Part shown: one piece after another, positions 1-8,814 of the stretch
How positions within the stretch are numbered: position 1 is the first letter of the stretch
How the letters are laid out: each line of letters opens with the position of its first letter
Assembly (NCBI RefSeq): GCF_024499055.1
Contig: NZ_CP071249.1
Coordinates: forward strand, 2,163,001 to 2,227,000
DNA: 64,000 nucleotides
Reading direction: 5' to 3'
Origin: Turicibacter bilis
GTDB taxonomy: Bacteria; Bacillota_I; Bacilli_A; MOL361; Turicibacteraceae
Made by a program: the position numbers and the translations under genes
Notes under the pieces: generated by a model
Seen by the model: only the letters and a program-made list of their open reading frames with translations
Database searches by the model: none
Told to the model about the DNA's origin: nothing

Positions 1-562
1 ATCGATACAAGGGCTAACCGCTATGCTTCATTTGCTTGATAAGAAACTCCTTTACAATGATGAGTTTGATGTATATCAGTCATTTATTAATCATATAACT
101 GATTTAATGATCGCTCCAGCATCTTTAATTCCGTCCTTAGAGACGGTTTATCCCAACTTAGGATATCAAGCGATTCCGAACTTTGTGGAGGAAATTTTGC
201 CGTATACTTATATGAGGATTGATACGTATCAAGTGACACGTTTGAGTCAAGATAAAGAGTTAGCTATTGAGTACTTAAAATTCTTGTTAACTGATGAGGT
301 TGCAGCAGCTCGTTATGAAATGAATCGTGCAATTGCCCCTGTAGATTATGAGAATTTGATTTCACAGGATGCTTATTATACGGTGATAAAAAAACAATTA
401 CACCGTTCAGTGCCTCTTCCGAATCTAGTTGAATTTAGTTATGTTTATTTACCATTTCAGCAAGCTGCACAACAATTTTTAATGATGCCTGATCGGATTC
501 AATCCATTATGGATGAGGCTGTTGGTTGTATTAATGATGAATTAGAAAGTGTCATTCAATAA
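1..562 (+). CDS. Extracellular sugar-binding protein of an ABC importer, C-terminal part (5' end outside window)
   Basis: The reading frame is open back to base 2, so the start lies upstream of the window and about 187 C-terminal residues are visible. The composition and layout (an acidic helix-rich region, an internal APVDYENL segment, a long hydrophobic and aromatic stretch, and a final helix ending in NDELESV) resemble the C-terminal lobe of maltose or oligosaccharide-binding proteins of the SBP_1 family. Those proteins bind sugar outside the membrane and deliver it to an ABC permease. The next gene is a cytoplasmic GH13 alpha-glucosidase, which supports an alpha-glucoside import role. A terminator follows the stop codon. 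The family call rests on general resemblance and context, not on a diagnostic motif. Confidence 0.55.
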   Translation, partial: SIQGLTAMLHLLDKKLLYNDEFDVYQSFINHITDLMIAPASLIPSLETVYPNLGYQAIPNFVEEILPYTYMRIDTYQVTRLSQDKELAIEYLKFLLTDEVAAARYEMNRAIAPVDYENLISQDAYYTVIKKQLHRSVPLPNLVEFSYVYLPFQQAAQQFLMMPDRIQSIMDEAVGCINDELESVIQ

Positions 563-564
563 AG

Positions 565-592
565 AGTAGGATTAAATATTCCTGCTTTTTTT
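565..592 (+). terminator. Rho-independent terminator after the sugar-binding protein
   Basis: A 7-bp stem (AGTAGGA at 565-571 with TCCTGCT at 580-586, one G-U pair) is followed by a run of T. It separates the binding-protein gene from the alpha-glucosidase transcript. Confidence 0.7.
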
Positions 593-627
593 ATTTAAAT
601 AGGTAATCGGTTTTAGGAAGTTGTTCA

Positions 628-656
628 TTGTGTTTCTAGGTAAGGGTAGATATAAT
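628..656 (+). promoter_or_regulatory. Promoter of the GH13 alpha-glucosidase gene
   Basis: TTGTGT (628-633) and a perfect TATAAT (651-656) are separated by 17 bp. Transcription would begin near 663, just before the palindromic operator. Confidence 0.6.
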
Positions 657-667
657 AAGAGTATGAC

Positions 668-681
668 TTGAAGCGCTTTAA
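668..681 (+). promoter_or_regulatory. LacI/CcpA-type operator
   Basis: TTGAAGCGCTTTAA is a palindrome with 6 of 7 base pairs matching around an AGCGCT core. This resembles LacI-family operators and cre sites. It lies just downstream of the predicted transcription start, a position where a bound repressor would block elongation. It could be bound by CcpA or by a maltose-type local repressor; the regulator gene is not in the window. Confidence 0.55.
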
Positions 682-709
682 TTAGTGTTATGAAAAGGGG
701 GATATATTT

Positions 710-2347
710 ATGGAGAAAAAATGGTGGCATCGTTCAGTCGTGTATCAGATTTATCCAAGAAGTTTTAAAGATACGAGTGGAAATGGTGTAGGAGATTTAA
801 GAGGAATTATTGAAAAATTAGATTATTTAAAAGAGCTTGGGATTGATGTGATTTGGCTATCCCCCGTTTATAAATCACCGATGGATGATAATGGGTACGA
901 TATTTCTGATTATCAAGATATCGCACCGGAGTTCGGAACGATGGCAGATATGGATGAATTAATTGAAGAAGCAAATGCTCGTGGGATTCGCTTGGTGATG
1001 GATTTAGTTGTTAATCATACAAGTGATGAACATCCTTGGTTTTTAGAGGCAAAAAAATCAAAAGATAATCCATATCGTGATTATTATATTTGGCGTGATC
1101 CTGCAGAAGATGGTGGAGTACCAAACGATTTAGGCTCAACGTTCTCAGGGCCAGCCTGGGAATATGACGAGACAACTGGTCAGTATTATTTCCATTTATT
1201 TAGTAAACGTCAACCAGATTTAAACTGGGAAAATCCAAAAGTACGAGAAGAAGTTCATCAAATGATGAATTTTTGGCTTGAAAAGGGCATTGGTGGCTTC
1301 CGTATGGATGTAATCGATTTAATTGGAAAAGAGGTTGATCGTAAGATTACAGGAAATGGTCCACAACTTCATCCATTTTTACAAGAGATGAATCATAAGT
1401 CTTTTGGAAATTATGATGTATTAACTGTTGGTGAAACATGGGGAGCAACCCCTGAAATTGCCAAATTATACTCTGATCCAAAACGTCATGAGTTATCGAT
1501 GGTTTTCCAATTTGAACATGCCTCTATTGACTGGGATCCACAAGAAGGAAAATGGCGTCCAACAACATTTGATTTTATCAAATTTAAAGAAATTATGAGT
1601 AAATGGCAAACATCGTTGAATGGTGAAGGTTGGAATTCATTGTTTTGGAATAATCACGATTTACCACGTATTGTTTCTCGTTGGGGAAATGATAAAGAAT
1701 ATCGTGTGGAAACCGCTAAAATGTTTGCCTCAATCTTACATTTAATGCAAGGAACGCCTTATATTTATCAAGGTGAAGAAATTGGGATGACGAATGTTCA
1801 TTTCGAATCACTTGATCAATATAACGATATTGAGACATTACAATTTTATCGAGATAATTTGAAAAAAGGTTATACACATGAGCAGATGATGGATGCTATT
1901 TGGAAAAATGGCCGTGATAATGCGCGTACACCAATGCAATGGGATGGATCAGAACATGCCGGATTTACAACAGGTCAACCTTGGCTACAAGTTAATCCAA
2001 ACTATGAATCAATTAATGTATCTAATGCATTAGATAATAAAGATTCTATTTTCTATCATTATAAGAAATTAATTGATTTACGAAAAAATAGTGAATATAG
2101 TGATACGATTATTTATGGAGAATATAAGTTATTACTACCAGATGATGAGCAAATTTTTGCTTATATTCGTGAAGATGAGAACTATAAATTATTATTAGTG
2201 GCAAACTTCAGTGAAGAAGAGGTAACAAGAGCTATTGAAGGAGAAGTGAATCAAGTGATTCTGTCAAATTATGATGCAACAGATTATAATCTTTCATCTC
2301 TTAAATTACGACCTTATGAAACAGTAATCTTTGAATTAAAAAAATAA
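710..2347 (+). CDS. GH13 alpha-glucosidase (oligo-1,6-glucosidase / alpha-glucosidase)
   Basis: Cytoplasmic hydrolase releasing glucose from short alpha-glucosides such as isomaltose or maltose. The 545 residues are the usual length for the GH13 oligo-1,6-glucosidase group. The catalytic triad is visible: nucleophile Asp200 in GGFRMDVIDL, acid/base Glu242 in VGETWG and Asp317 in NNHDLPR. The N-terminal WWHRSVVYQIYPRSF and the GIDVIWLSP strand belong to the barrel. The valine after the nucleophile (MDVI) is seen in alpha-1,6-acting members. The start ATG follows an AAGGGGGAT ribosome site. The gene has its own promoter and operator, and a sugar-binding protein lies upstream. A trehalose-6-phosphate hydrolase is a less likely alternative. 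Confidence 0.9.
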   Translation: MEKKWWHRSVVYQIYPRSFKDTSGNGVGDLRGIIEKLDYLKELGIDVIWLSPVYKSPMDDNGYDISDYQDIAPEFGTMADMDELIEEANARGIRLVMDLVVNHTSDEHPWFLEAKKSKDNPYRDYYIWRDPAEDGGVPNDLGSTFSGPAWEYDETTGQYYFHLFSKRQPDLNWENPKVREEVHQMMNFWLEKGIGGFRMDVIDLIGKEVDRKITGNGPQLHPFLQEMNHKSFGNYDVLTVGETWGATPEIAKLYSDPKRHELSMVFQFEHASIDWDPQEGKWRPTTFDFIKFKEIMSKWQTSLNGEGWNSLFWNNHDLPRIVSRWGNDKEYRVETAKMFASILHLMQGTPYIYQGEEIGMTNVHFESLDQYNDIETLQFYRDNLKKGYTHEQMMDAIWKNGRDNARTPMQWDGSEHAGFTTGQPWLQVNPNYESINVSNALDNKDSIFYHYKKLIDLRKNSEYSDTIIYGEYKLLLPDDEQIFAYIREDENYKLLLVANFSEEEVTRAIEGEVNQVILSNYDATDYNLSSLKLRPYETVIFELKK

Positions 2348-2352
2348 TGACT

Positions 2353-2390
2353 AAAAGGCACCGTTTTTGTTGAAGCGGTGCCTTTTTTTT
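2353..2390 (+). terminator. Terminator of the alpha-glucosidase gene
   Basis: A GGCACCG/CGGTGCC stem, flanked by A and T runs, ends in eight T. The remaining gap to the next gene, about 300 bp, is AT-rich; it carries no recognisable gene or clear promoter motif. Confidence 0.9.
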
Positions 2391-2687
2391 GCAATGAGTC
2401 AAAAAACAACAATTGGAAGCGGATACAAAAAGTAAAATAAAAAATATGAAGAATTCGGAACATTTTTATGGAAAAAAGGTATAAAATCTGATAAAATCAT
2501 TCGTTTATGCTTATTTTGGGAACAAATTCTCTTTTAGGACACATTTTGGACATAATTATATGGAACAATTAAAGTAAGAACAGAGAGAATGATATAAAGT
2601 AAAACAAATTTATAGATTCTAAACAGTCACCAAGACTAGAAAGCTACTTTATTACAACTAGTAATAAAGCATGGAGGTCGTAATGAT

Positions 2688-4103
2688 ATGAAGAAAAAAA
2701 TTGTAGGAGTATTAATCGCTACGATGATGTTAACAGGGAATCATCAAAAAGTAGCAGAGGCATCGCCATTAGCAACACAGAATGTTGTTTATCGAGTATA
2801 TATAGATGATGAAGTGGTAGGACTTATCACAGATAAAGAAGAATATGAAGAATTTGTAGTTCAACAGAAAAAAGAGTTATCGAAGCAATATCCTGAACAA
2901 GTGGTTATTAAGTCACCGACAAATGTTCGTCTAGAAGAAGAGGTAACTTTATTACCACTTACGACAATTGATAATCAAGCTGTTTTAAAAACGGTAGCTA
3001 AGAAAGCAAATTTCCAAGCATCGGCTTATAAGATTTCAATTGATGAATCAACCTTTGTTGTACAAGATGCTAATGTTGTTTCTAATACATTATTAGAATT
3101 AATGGCTTATTATACAGGTGAAGAGGATATACAGAAGATTATGGATATTGAAAATCCAATTGAACCTTTAATGGAATCAGGATCTCAATATATTGGGGCT
3201 AAAGTGGTAGAAGCAGTTAAAGTTGATACAGCTTATGCTAATCCAGATGAAATTTTAACACCAGAAGAGACACGTCGCATGGTATTATACGGTGAAGCTA
3301 AACCAAAAGAAACTGTCATTTTTGATGAAGATTCATCATTGTGGTACATCGCTAATGACCATGGAATGACTGAAGAAGAGTTGATTTTATTAAATCCTCA
3401 GGTTAAAGGTTTAAAGTGGTCAGAGCTATTAGGAATGGAGTTAGATGTCACGCCATTAAATCCAATGATTACTGTTGAAACAGAAAAAGAAAAAGTAGAT
3501 ATTTCAACAATTGCTTATGAAACAGAGTATATTGATGATGATACGATGGTCAAAGGACAAACGAAGATTCAACAAGAAGGTCAAAATGGTGAGTCTTTAA
3601 AACGTACAAAAATTGTTTATGAAAATGGCTCACAAGCTTCATTAGAAGTTGTTGAAGAAAAACAATTATCAGAACCTGTGAACAAGGTTGTTGTGCGTGG
3701 AACAAAAGTTGTCTCAGGTGTTGGAAATGGAAGTTGGGTTTGGCCAACAACAAATCGTAGTGTCACATGTGGATATTTATGTTATAGTGGTCATTATGCC
3801 ATCGATATTCAAGCTTATATTGGACAACCAGTTTATGCAGCTGACAATGGAGTTGTTGTAAGTGCCGGATATAGTGGTGCATATGGTTATAATATTTTAA
3901 TTAACCATAAAAATGGATATTACACACGATATGCACATTTAAACTCTTTAAGTGTATCAGCAGGTGATACGGTTCAAGGCGGTCAAACAATTGGAGAAGC
4001 TGGAAATACCGGAAATTCAACGGGACCTCATTTACATTTCGAGATTCGTACGAATACAGGTAGCCAACCAAGTTATGCACCAAATCCATTAGATTTTTAT
4101 TAA
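2688..4103 (+). CDS. Secreted LysM/G5/M23 peptidoglycan endopeptidase
   Basis: Cell-wall hydrolase predicted to cut peptide cross-links of peptidoglycan outside the cell. A basic and hydrophobic N-terminus of about 25 residues ending near VAEA looks like a signal peptide. A LysM-like region lies near residues 205-245 (SLWYIANDHGMTEEELI). A G5-like beta region covers about residues 265-345. The C-terminal M23 domain spans about residues 350-471. Its zinc ligands are visible as His369 and Asp373 in GHYAID, and His448/His450 in HLHFE. The ATG follows a GGAGG site at 2673-2677. It stands alone between two terminators. This architecture is common in spore-forming and related Firmicutes. Confidence 0.9.
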   Translation: MKKKIVGVLIATMMLTGNHQKVAEASPLATQNVVYRVYIDDEVVGLITDKEEYEEFVVQQKKELSKQYPEQVVIKSPTNVRLEEEVTLLPLTTIDNQAVLKTVAKKANFQASAYKISIDESTFVVQDANVVSNTLLELMAYYTGEEDIQKIMDIENPIEPLMESGSQYIGAKVVEAVKVDTAYANPDEILTPEETRRMVLYGEAKPKETVIFDEDSSLWYIANDHGMTEEELILLNPQVKGLKWSELLGMELDVTPLNPMITVETEKEKVDISTIAYETEYIDDDTMVKGQTKIQQEGQNGESLKRTKIVYENGSQASLEVVEEKQLSEPVNKVVVRGTKVVSGVGNGSWVWPTTNRSVTCGYLCYSGHYAIDIQAYIGQPVYAADNGVVVSAGYSGAYGYNILINHKNGYYTRYAHLNSLSVSAGDTVQGGQTIGEAGNTGNSTGPHLHFEIRTNTGSQPSYAPNPLDFY

Positions 4104-4114
4104 TTAAAAGCATG

Positions 4115-4168
4115 AAACCTCTAGCGATTAGTATACTATAAAGTATACTCGGTTAGAGGTTTATTTTT
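4115..4168 (+). terminator. Terminator of the M23 peptidase gene
   Basis: AAACCTCTA pairs with TAGAGGTTT (4154-4162) and is followed by T residues. The loop holds a second inverted repeat built on AGTATAC and GTATACT, so the element is a two-tier hairpin. Confidence 0.8.
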
Positions 4169-4213
4169 TTATCGTTGTTTTTGTAGTGAAATTGTATAAA
4201 CTCAGTCGACTTA

Positions 4214-4242
4214 TTGACAAATAACTATGAACTTGATATATT
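4214..4242 (+). promoter_or_regulatory. Promoter of the CorC/HlyC-family gene
   Basis: A perfect TTGACA (4214-4219) and TATATT (4237-4242) are separated by 17 bp, about 45 bp before the start codon. Confidence 0.7.
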
Positions 4243-4285
4243 AATCTACATACAAAAATAGTAAATTATAGGAGTGTGAATTGTT

Positions 4286-5563
4286 TTGGACCCGTCCATG
4301 TATTATTTAATACTTGTTATCATGATTATTTTATCAGCATTCTTTAGTGCTTCTGAGACTGCTTTTTCGAGCGTAAACTTAATTCGTTTACGTCAATATG
4401 CGGAAGATGGTCGTCCAGGTGCTAAAAAAGCGCTGAATGTAGCCGAGCGATTTGATGAAGTTTTATTAGCTATCTTAATTGGAAATAATATTGTTAACTT
4501 AGCATCAGCGTCACTGGCAACCATTGTAGCAACGGAGGTTTTACACTTAGGTGCATCTGGTGCCCCAATTGCCACAGCTGTTATGACTATACTTATTATT
4601 ATCTTTGGTGAAATCTTACCTAAATCATATGCCAAAGAAAATTCAGAGTCTTTAGCCTTAGCTATCGGGACAATTTATTATTATATGATTATTATTATGA
4701 AGCCTTTAATTAAGATCTTTATGGTTTTAAAAGACTTTGTTGCTAAGTTATATCGTAAAAAAGATGATGAACCATCAGTCACTGAGGATGAATTAAACGT
4801 AATCATTGATACAATGGAAGAAGAGGGGGTATTACAGCAAGATGAGGTTGAGATGCTTCAAAGTGTCCTAGATTTAAGTGAAACTTTTGTTAAGGATATT
4901 ATGACACCTCGAGTTGATGTCATTGCTGTAGACGTTCACGATTCTACTGAACATATTAAAAATGTCTTTTTAGAAGAAAAGTATTCGCGTATCCCTGTTT
5001 ATGATGAATCACGAGATAATATTGTAGGAATTTTATATGAGCGTGATTTATTCTCTGCTATTATTGAAAGAGGATCGACTGAAGATATCGTGATTGCAGA
5101 TATTATGCGTGATCCGATGTATGTTTCATATACAATGCGTGTTTCTGACTTATTAACTCGTCTACAATTAGAAAAGCAACATTTAGCGATTGTTGCAGAT
5201 GAATATGGTGGAACTGCTGGACTTGTCACAATGGAAGACGTTCTTGAAGAAGTTGTTGGTGAAATTTATGATGAGCATGATGAGGAAGAACAGTTCTTTA
5301 CTAAGAAAAGTGATACGTTATATGAAGTAAAAGCAGACATCGAATTAGATGAATTATTTGATATTATGGGTATTGATTTAGATATTCCGGAAGATGCTTA
5401 TTCATTAGGAAGTTGGATGTACTCAAAAATTGAAGATATCCCGGATATCGGTGATATGTATCAATATCATAATTTAGTTTTCACCATTATTGAAGTGGAA
5501 GATCGCCGTATTAAACGCGTTAAAATTGAAGTTATGGATTCATCAGAAACGGAAACTGAATAA
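4286..5563 (+). CDS. CNNM/CorC/HlyC-family membrane protein with CBS domains
   Basis: Predicted magnesium or cobalt efflux-type membrane protein of the CNNM/CorC group; members are often annotated as hemolysin-like. The order is an N-terminal DUF21 membrane domain (about residues 1-190, with SASETAFSSVNLIRLR and ILPKSYAKEN), a paired CBS domain (about 205-330, containing IMTPRVDVIAV and VADEYGGTAGLVTMEDVLEEVVGEI), and a C-terminal transporter-associated domain. The 425-residue length is normal. I chose the TTG start at 4286, with an AGGAG site at 4270-4274; an ATG four codons later is the alternative. It is a single gene with its own promoter and terminator. Confidence 0.9.
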   Translation: MDPSMYYLILVIMIILSAFFSASETAFSSVNLIRLRQYAEDGRPGAKKALNVAERFDEVLLAILIGNNIVNLASASLATIVATEVLHLGASGAPIATAVMTILIIIFGEILPKSYAKENSESLALAIGTIYYYMIIIMKPLIKIFMVLKDFVAKLYRKKDDEPSVTEDELNVIIDTMEEEGVLQQDEVEMLQSVLDLSETFVKDIMTPRVDVIAVDVHDSTEHIKNVFLEEKYSRIPVYDESRDNIVGILYERDLFSAIIERGSTEDIVIADIMRDPMYVSYTMRVSDLLTRLQLEKQHLAIVADEYGGTAGLVTMEDVLEEVVGEIYDEHDEEEQFFTKKSDTLYEVKADIELDELFDIMGIDLDIPEDAYSLGSWMYSKIEDIPDIGDMYQYHNLVFTIIEVEDRRIKRVKIEVMDSSETETE

Positions 5564-5571
5564 TTTAGAAG

Positions 5572-5606
5572 GGCTTGAAGATTAAATCTTCAAGCCTCTT
5601 TTTTTG
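5572..5606 (+). terminator. Terminator of the CorC/HlyC-family gene
   Basis: GGCTTGAAGATT pairs with AATCTTCAAGCC across a tiny loop, followed by a T-rich run. Confidence 0.9.
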
Positions 5607-5649
5607 TTCATTTATGGTAAAATAAAGAAGTGTTGAAAGAGGGGATGGT

Positions 5650-6831
5650 ATGATAGGTGTATATTTATTATTAATCATGTTAATTGTTTTAGTGTTATTA
5701 GTACTAATCAGGCAGAATCCAAGTAGTGGAAGACGCCAACATTCATTACTTGAACAGCAAATTAAACAGGTGATTGATGAACAACAGCGAATGGAAAAAA
5801 GGTTGCAACAAACTAATTTTCAAATGTTAGATACCGTTGGACAAAATAATGAGCGAGTGCTCGATCGTTATGGCCAATTTGAGCGTACGATTCGTGGACA
5901 GTTACTTCAACATAGTACGGTGGTGACGGAACAGCTACAGCGTGATTTTGAAAAGTTAAATGAGCGCATGGAAGTGAATTTGATGCGTATTAATGATAAG
6001 GTGAATGAGCGTTTAGATCAGTCGTTTAATAAAACAAATGAGACGTTTCAGAGTATTTTAGTTCGATTAGCGAAGATAGATGAGGCGCAAAAGAAGATTG
6101 AAAGTTTATCAACAGATATTGTTTCATTGCAGACGTTGTTAACAGATAAGAAAAGCCGTGGAACATATGGGGAGGTTCAGTTGTATCAAATTTTGGCTTC
6201 AGTATTTGGAGAGAAAAATGACCGTTTGTATCAGACTCAATATAAGGTTTCAAATGGAACGATGGTTGATGCGATTTTATTTGCACCAGCCCCATTAGGA
6301 AATTTACCGATTGATTCGAAATTCCCATTGGAAAACTATCAGCGAATGATGGATCGTAACTTACCTGATGTAGAACGTAAAATTGCCACCAAGCAGTTTA
6401 AACAAGATGTGAAAAAGCATATTGATGATATTGCCATGAAGTATATTACACCGGAGGAAACATCGGATCAGGCGATTTTATTTTTGCCAGCAGAGGCCAT
6501 TTTTGCAGAGATTAATGCTTACCATATTGATTTAATTGAATATGCTCAACAAAGACGAGTTTGGTTAGTTTCTCCAACAACTTTAATGTCGACTTTAACA
6601 ACGATTCAAGTCATTATAAATAATCTTGAACGCGATCGTCATGCTTTAGTCATTCAACAAGAGTTAAATAAATTAGGAGATGAATTTAAGCGATATAAGG
6701 AACGTTGGGATAAATTAAGTAAACACATTGATACAGTTTCAAAAGATGTCAAAGAGATTCATATTACGACTGAAAAAATTGGAACTCGCTTTGATTCGAT
6801 TTCAAATGTTGAATTAGATTTTAAAGAATAA
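5650..6831 (+). CDS. rmuC: DNA recombination protein RmuC homologue
   Basis: RmuC proteins carry a nuclease-like core and are linked to limiting inversions and repeats during recombination. The protein has one N-terminal membrane segment (about residues 2-21), a long coiled coil (about 30-165), and the conserved RmuC core (about 165-340). The core includes KKSRGTYGEVQLYQIL, the VDAILF strand, LPIDSKFPLENYQRM, ILFLPAEAIFAEI and RVWLVSPTTLMSTL. A coiled coil follows at the C-terminus. The 393 residues are typical. The ATG lies after a GAGGGGATG site. The gene stands alone, 40 bp after the preceding terminator. Confidence 0.92.
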   Translation: MIGVYLLLIMLIVLVLLVLIRQNPSSGRRQHSLLEQQIKQVIDEQQRMEKRLQQTNFQMLDTVGQNNERVLDRYGQFERTIRGQLLQHSTVVTEQLQRDFEKLNERMEVNLMRINDKVNERLDQSFNKTNETFQSILVRLAKIDEAQKKIESLSTDIVSLQTLLTDKKSRGTYGEVQLYQILASVFGEKNDRLYQTQYKVSNGTMVDAILFAPAPLGNLPIDSKFPLENYQRMMDRNLPDVERKIATKQFKQDVKKHIDDIAMKYITPEETSDQAILFLPAEAIFAEINAYHIDLIEYAQQRRVWLVSPTTLMSTLTTIQVIINNLERDRHALVIQQELNKLGDEFKRYKERWDKLSKHIDTVSKDVKEIHITTEKIGTRFDSISNVELDFKE

Positions 6832-6841
6832 CCGTTAATAA

Positions 6842-6870
6842 TTGACAAGTTACGAGTTTTTTCTTATAAT
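6842..6870 (+). promoter_or_regulatory. Strong promoter of the metK leader
   Basis: Perfect consensus TTGACA (6842-6847) and TATAAT (6865-6870) with 17-bp spacing. Transcription would start near 6877, just before the SAM-I riboswitch and about 600 nt before metK. Confidence 0.9.
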
Positions 6871-6904
6871 GAATAATGAAATTAAAAATAAATATAATAA
6901 TATA

Positions 6905-7050
6905 CTCTTATTAAGAGCGATGGAGGCATAGGGGCCTATGAAGTCGCGGCAACCTCCTTGAATAGGAAGGTGCCGACCCAAGCGAGTTTAACTCGAGCAA
7001 TAAGAGGGTTTGAATCAGTCATTCAAGTCCGCTTATAGCGGACTTTTTTT
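6905..7050 (+). ncRNA. SAM-I (S-box) riboswitch with its terminator
   Basis: The aptamer (6905-7006) shows the closing P1 helix CTCTTAT with ATAAGAG, the conserved AAGAGCGATGGAGG, the GGCCTATGAAG segment, and the GGCAACCT...AGGTGCC P3 helix. An intrinsic terminator follows at 7025-7050: GTCCGCT pairs with AGCGGAC before seven T. Such riboswitches turn transcription off when S-adenosylmethionine binds. The downstream gene is metK, the SAM synthetase, which fits direct feedback control. Confidence 0.93.
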
Positions 7051-7476
7051 GTTAGCCTAAAGGGACAACTTCGGGGTTATCCACTCAAGTGCTAAGGAGT
7101 GATGAGCAGTAGTGAATCCGACCAGCCTTTGTGGTTTTACCGCATTAGATGAGCTATATGTAAGCTTATCTCTTTAAACAGAGTAAAAGTTAGATAAACT
7201 GTACACCGTAGGTGAAACTATAAGTTGTTCTTTCCATGTTATCCGCTAGTATGCTCATGATCTGAGCGGCCAGCGATAGATTATATGTACTAGTTTGTTA
7301 AAGAAAAAAGAATTACTTAGAAAAGGTGGATTATTTTTCTTAAATTGTCCATTATAGGTATGAATGATTGATTTTGTTAATGATTTTTAAATATTAACCG
7401 GCCCGAGCTATTATCTCTCGTCAGGAACTTAATAATATAGAGTATTTCTTAGTGTAATTAGAAGGAGGACATTAGT
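7051..7476 (+). other. Unexplained structured leader between the SAM-I terminator and metK
   Basis: This stretch of 426 nt has no open reading frame of note. It holds several good inverted repeats: CACTC with GAGTG (7082-7101), a 9-bp hairpin AGATGAGCT with AGCTTATCT (7147-7171), CACC with GGTG near 7204-7214, CCGCT with AGCGG enclosing GCTCA with TGAGC (7223-7269), and CTATTAT with ATAATATAG near 7409-7440. I found no convincing promoter directly before it, so it is probably carried in the metK mRNA after riboswitch read-through. A second metK promoter near 7365-7395 is possible. I do not recognise the RNA class. Confidence 0.5.
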
Positions 7477-8667
7477 ATGTCAGAACGTCGATTATTTACA
7501 TCAGAATCTGTAACAGAAGGGCATCCAGATAAGATTGCAGATCAAATCTCAGATTCAATTTTAGATGCTATCTTAGCAAAAGATCCTATGGCACGCGTTG
7601 CTTGTGAAACGTCTGTGACAACAGGATTAGTCTTAGTATTTGGAGAAATTACTACTTCTTCATATGTTGATATCCAAAAGGTTGTTCGTGAAACAATTCG
7701 TGAAATTGGATATAACCGTGCGAAATATGGGTTTGATGCAGATACTTGTGCTGTGTTAACAGCTATTGATGAACAATCTGTAGATATTGCAATGGGGGTT
7801 GATCAAGCATTAGAAGCTCGTACAGGAATTATGACTGATGAGCAAATTGAAGCAATTGGTGCAGGGGATCAAGGATTAATGTTTGGTTTCGCCACAAATG
7901 AAACTGAAGAATATATGCCTTTACCAATCTCATTAGCACATAAATTATCTCGTCGTTTAACTGAAGTTCGTAAAAATGGAACCTTAGATTACTTACGTCC
8001 AGATGGTAAAACACAGGTAACAGTTGAATATGATGAGGCAGGAAAACCAGTTGCAATCGATACTGTTTTACTTTCAACACAACATTCACCAGAAGTAAGT
8101 CACGAACAAATCGAAGCAGATATTAAAAAACATGTCTTTGATGCAGTGTTACCACAAAACTTAGTAACAGAAAATACTCGCTACTTAGTTAATCCAACAG
8201 GACGCTTTGTCATTGGTGGACCACACGGAGATGCTGGATTAACAGGACGTAAAATTATCGTTGATACATACGGAGGATATGCACGTCATGGTGGTGGAGC
8301 ATTCTCTGGAAAAGATGCAACTAAAGTAGACCGTTCAGCGGCTTATGCAGCTCGTTATGTTGCTAAAAACTTAGTTGCAGCGGGATATGCTGATAAAATT
8401 GAAATTCAATTATCATATGCCATCGGTGTTGCTCAGCCAACTTCAATCATGGTTGATACATTTGGAACAGGAAAAGTATCAAATGCCAAGATTGTAGAAG
8501 TTATTCGTCAAAACTTCGACTTACGTCCAGCAGGAATCATCCAAATGTTAGATTTACGTAAGCCGATTTATAAACAAACAGCTGCTTACGGACACTTTGG
8601 ACGTACAGATGTTGATTTACCATGGGAACGTTTAGATAAAGTTGAAGCTTTAAAATCACAATTTTAA
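7477..8667 (+). CDS. metK: S-adenosylmethionine synthetase
   Basis: Makes S-adenosylmethionine from methionine and ATP in the cytoplasm. All family hallmarks are present: an N-terminal [20 protein letters not shown], the [15 protein letters not shown]-binding hexapeptide region (about residues 127-138), and the glycine-rich [19 protein letters not shown] segment (about 267-285). The 396-residue length is standard. The ATG follows a strong AGAAGGAGGAC site. Expression is expected to be repressed by its own product through the upstream SAM-I riboswitch. A terminator closes the unit. Confidence 0.97.
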   Translation: MSERRLFTSESVTEGHPDKIADQISDSILDAILAKDPMARVACETSVTTGLVLVFGEITTSSYVDIQKVVRETIREIGYNRAKYGFDADTCAVLTAIDEQSVDIAMGVDQALEARTGIMTDEQIEAIGAGDQGLMFGFATNETEEYMPLPISLAHKLSRRLTEVRKNGTLDYLRPDGKTQVTVEYDEAGKPVAIDTVLLSTQHSPEVSHEQIEADIKKHVFDAVLPQNLVTENTRYLVNPTGRFVIGGPHGDAGLTGRKIIVDTYGGYARHGGGAFSGKDATKVDRSAAYAARYVAKNLVAAGYADKIEIQLSYAIGVAQPTSIMVDTFGTGKVSNAKIVEVIRQNFDLRPAGIIQMLDLRKPIYKQTAAYGHFGRTDVDLPWERLDKVEALKSQF

Positions 8668-8673
8668 TAAAAT

Positions 8674-8709
8674 AAAAGCCTGGTTCTAATTTTTGAATCA
8701 GGCTTTTAT
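8674..8709 (+). terminator. Terminator of metK
   Basis: AAAAGCCTG pairs with CAGGCTTTT, with an inner TTC/GAA extension around the loop. Confidence 0.85.
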
Positions 8710-8814
8710 TTGTGTACTTAGAATCTCTACAATCATAAACGACATTTTTTTTGACAATAGGTGATATAATATAATGTAAAATTAAAGTTTAAATTTTTGA
8801 AAGGAAGTGCCTCT

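Noticed and set aside
7051-7476. T-box, cobalamin, RNase P, 6S or tmRNA before metK
   Set aside because: None of their diagnostic sequences (such as AGGGTGGNACCGCG or a GAGGAAAGTCC core) is present.
8797-8814. Upstream in-frame TTG start for the lipid kinase
   Set aside because: The ribosome site AAGGAAG lies downstream of it and is well spaced for the GTG at 8815.
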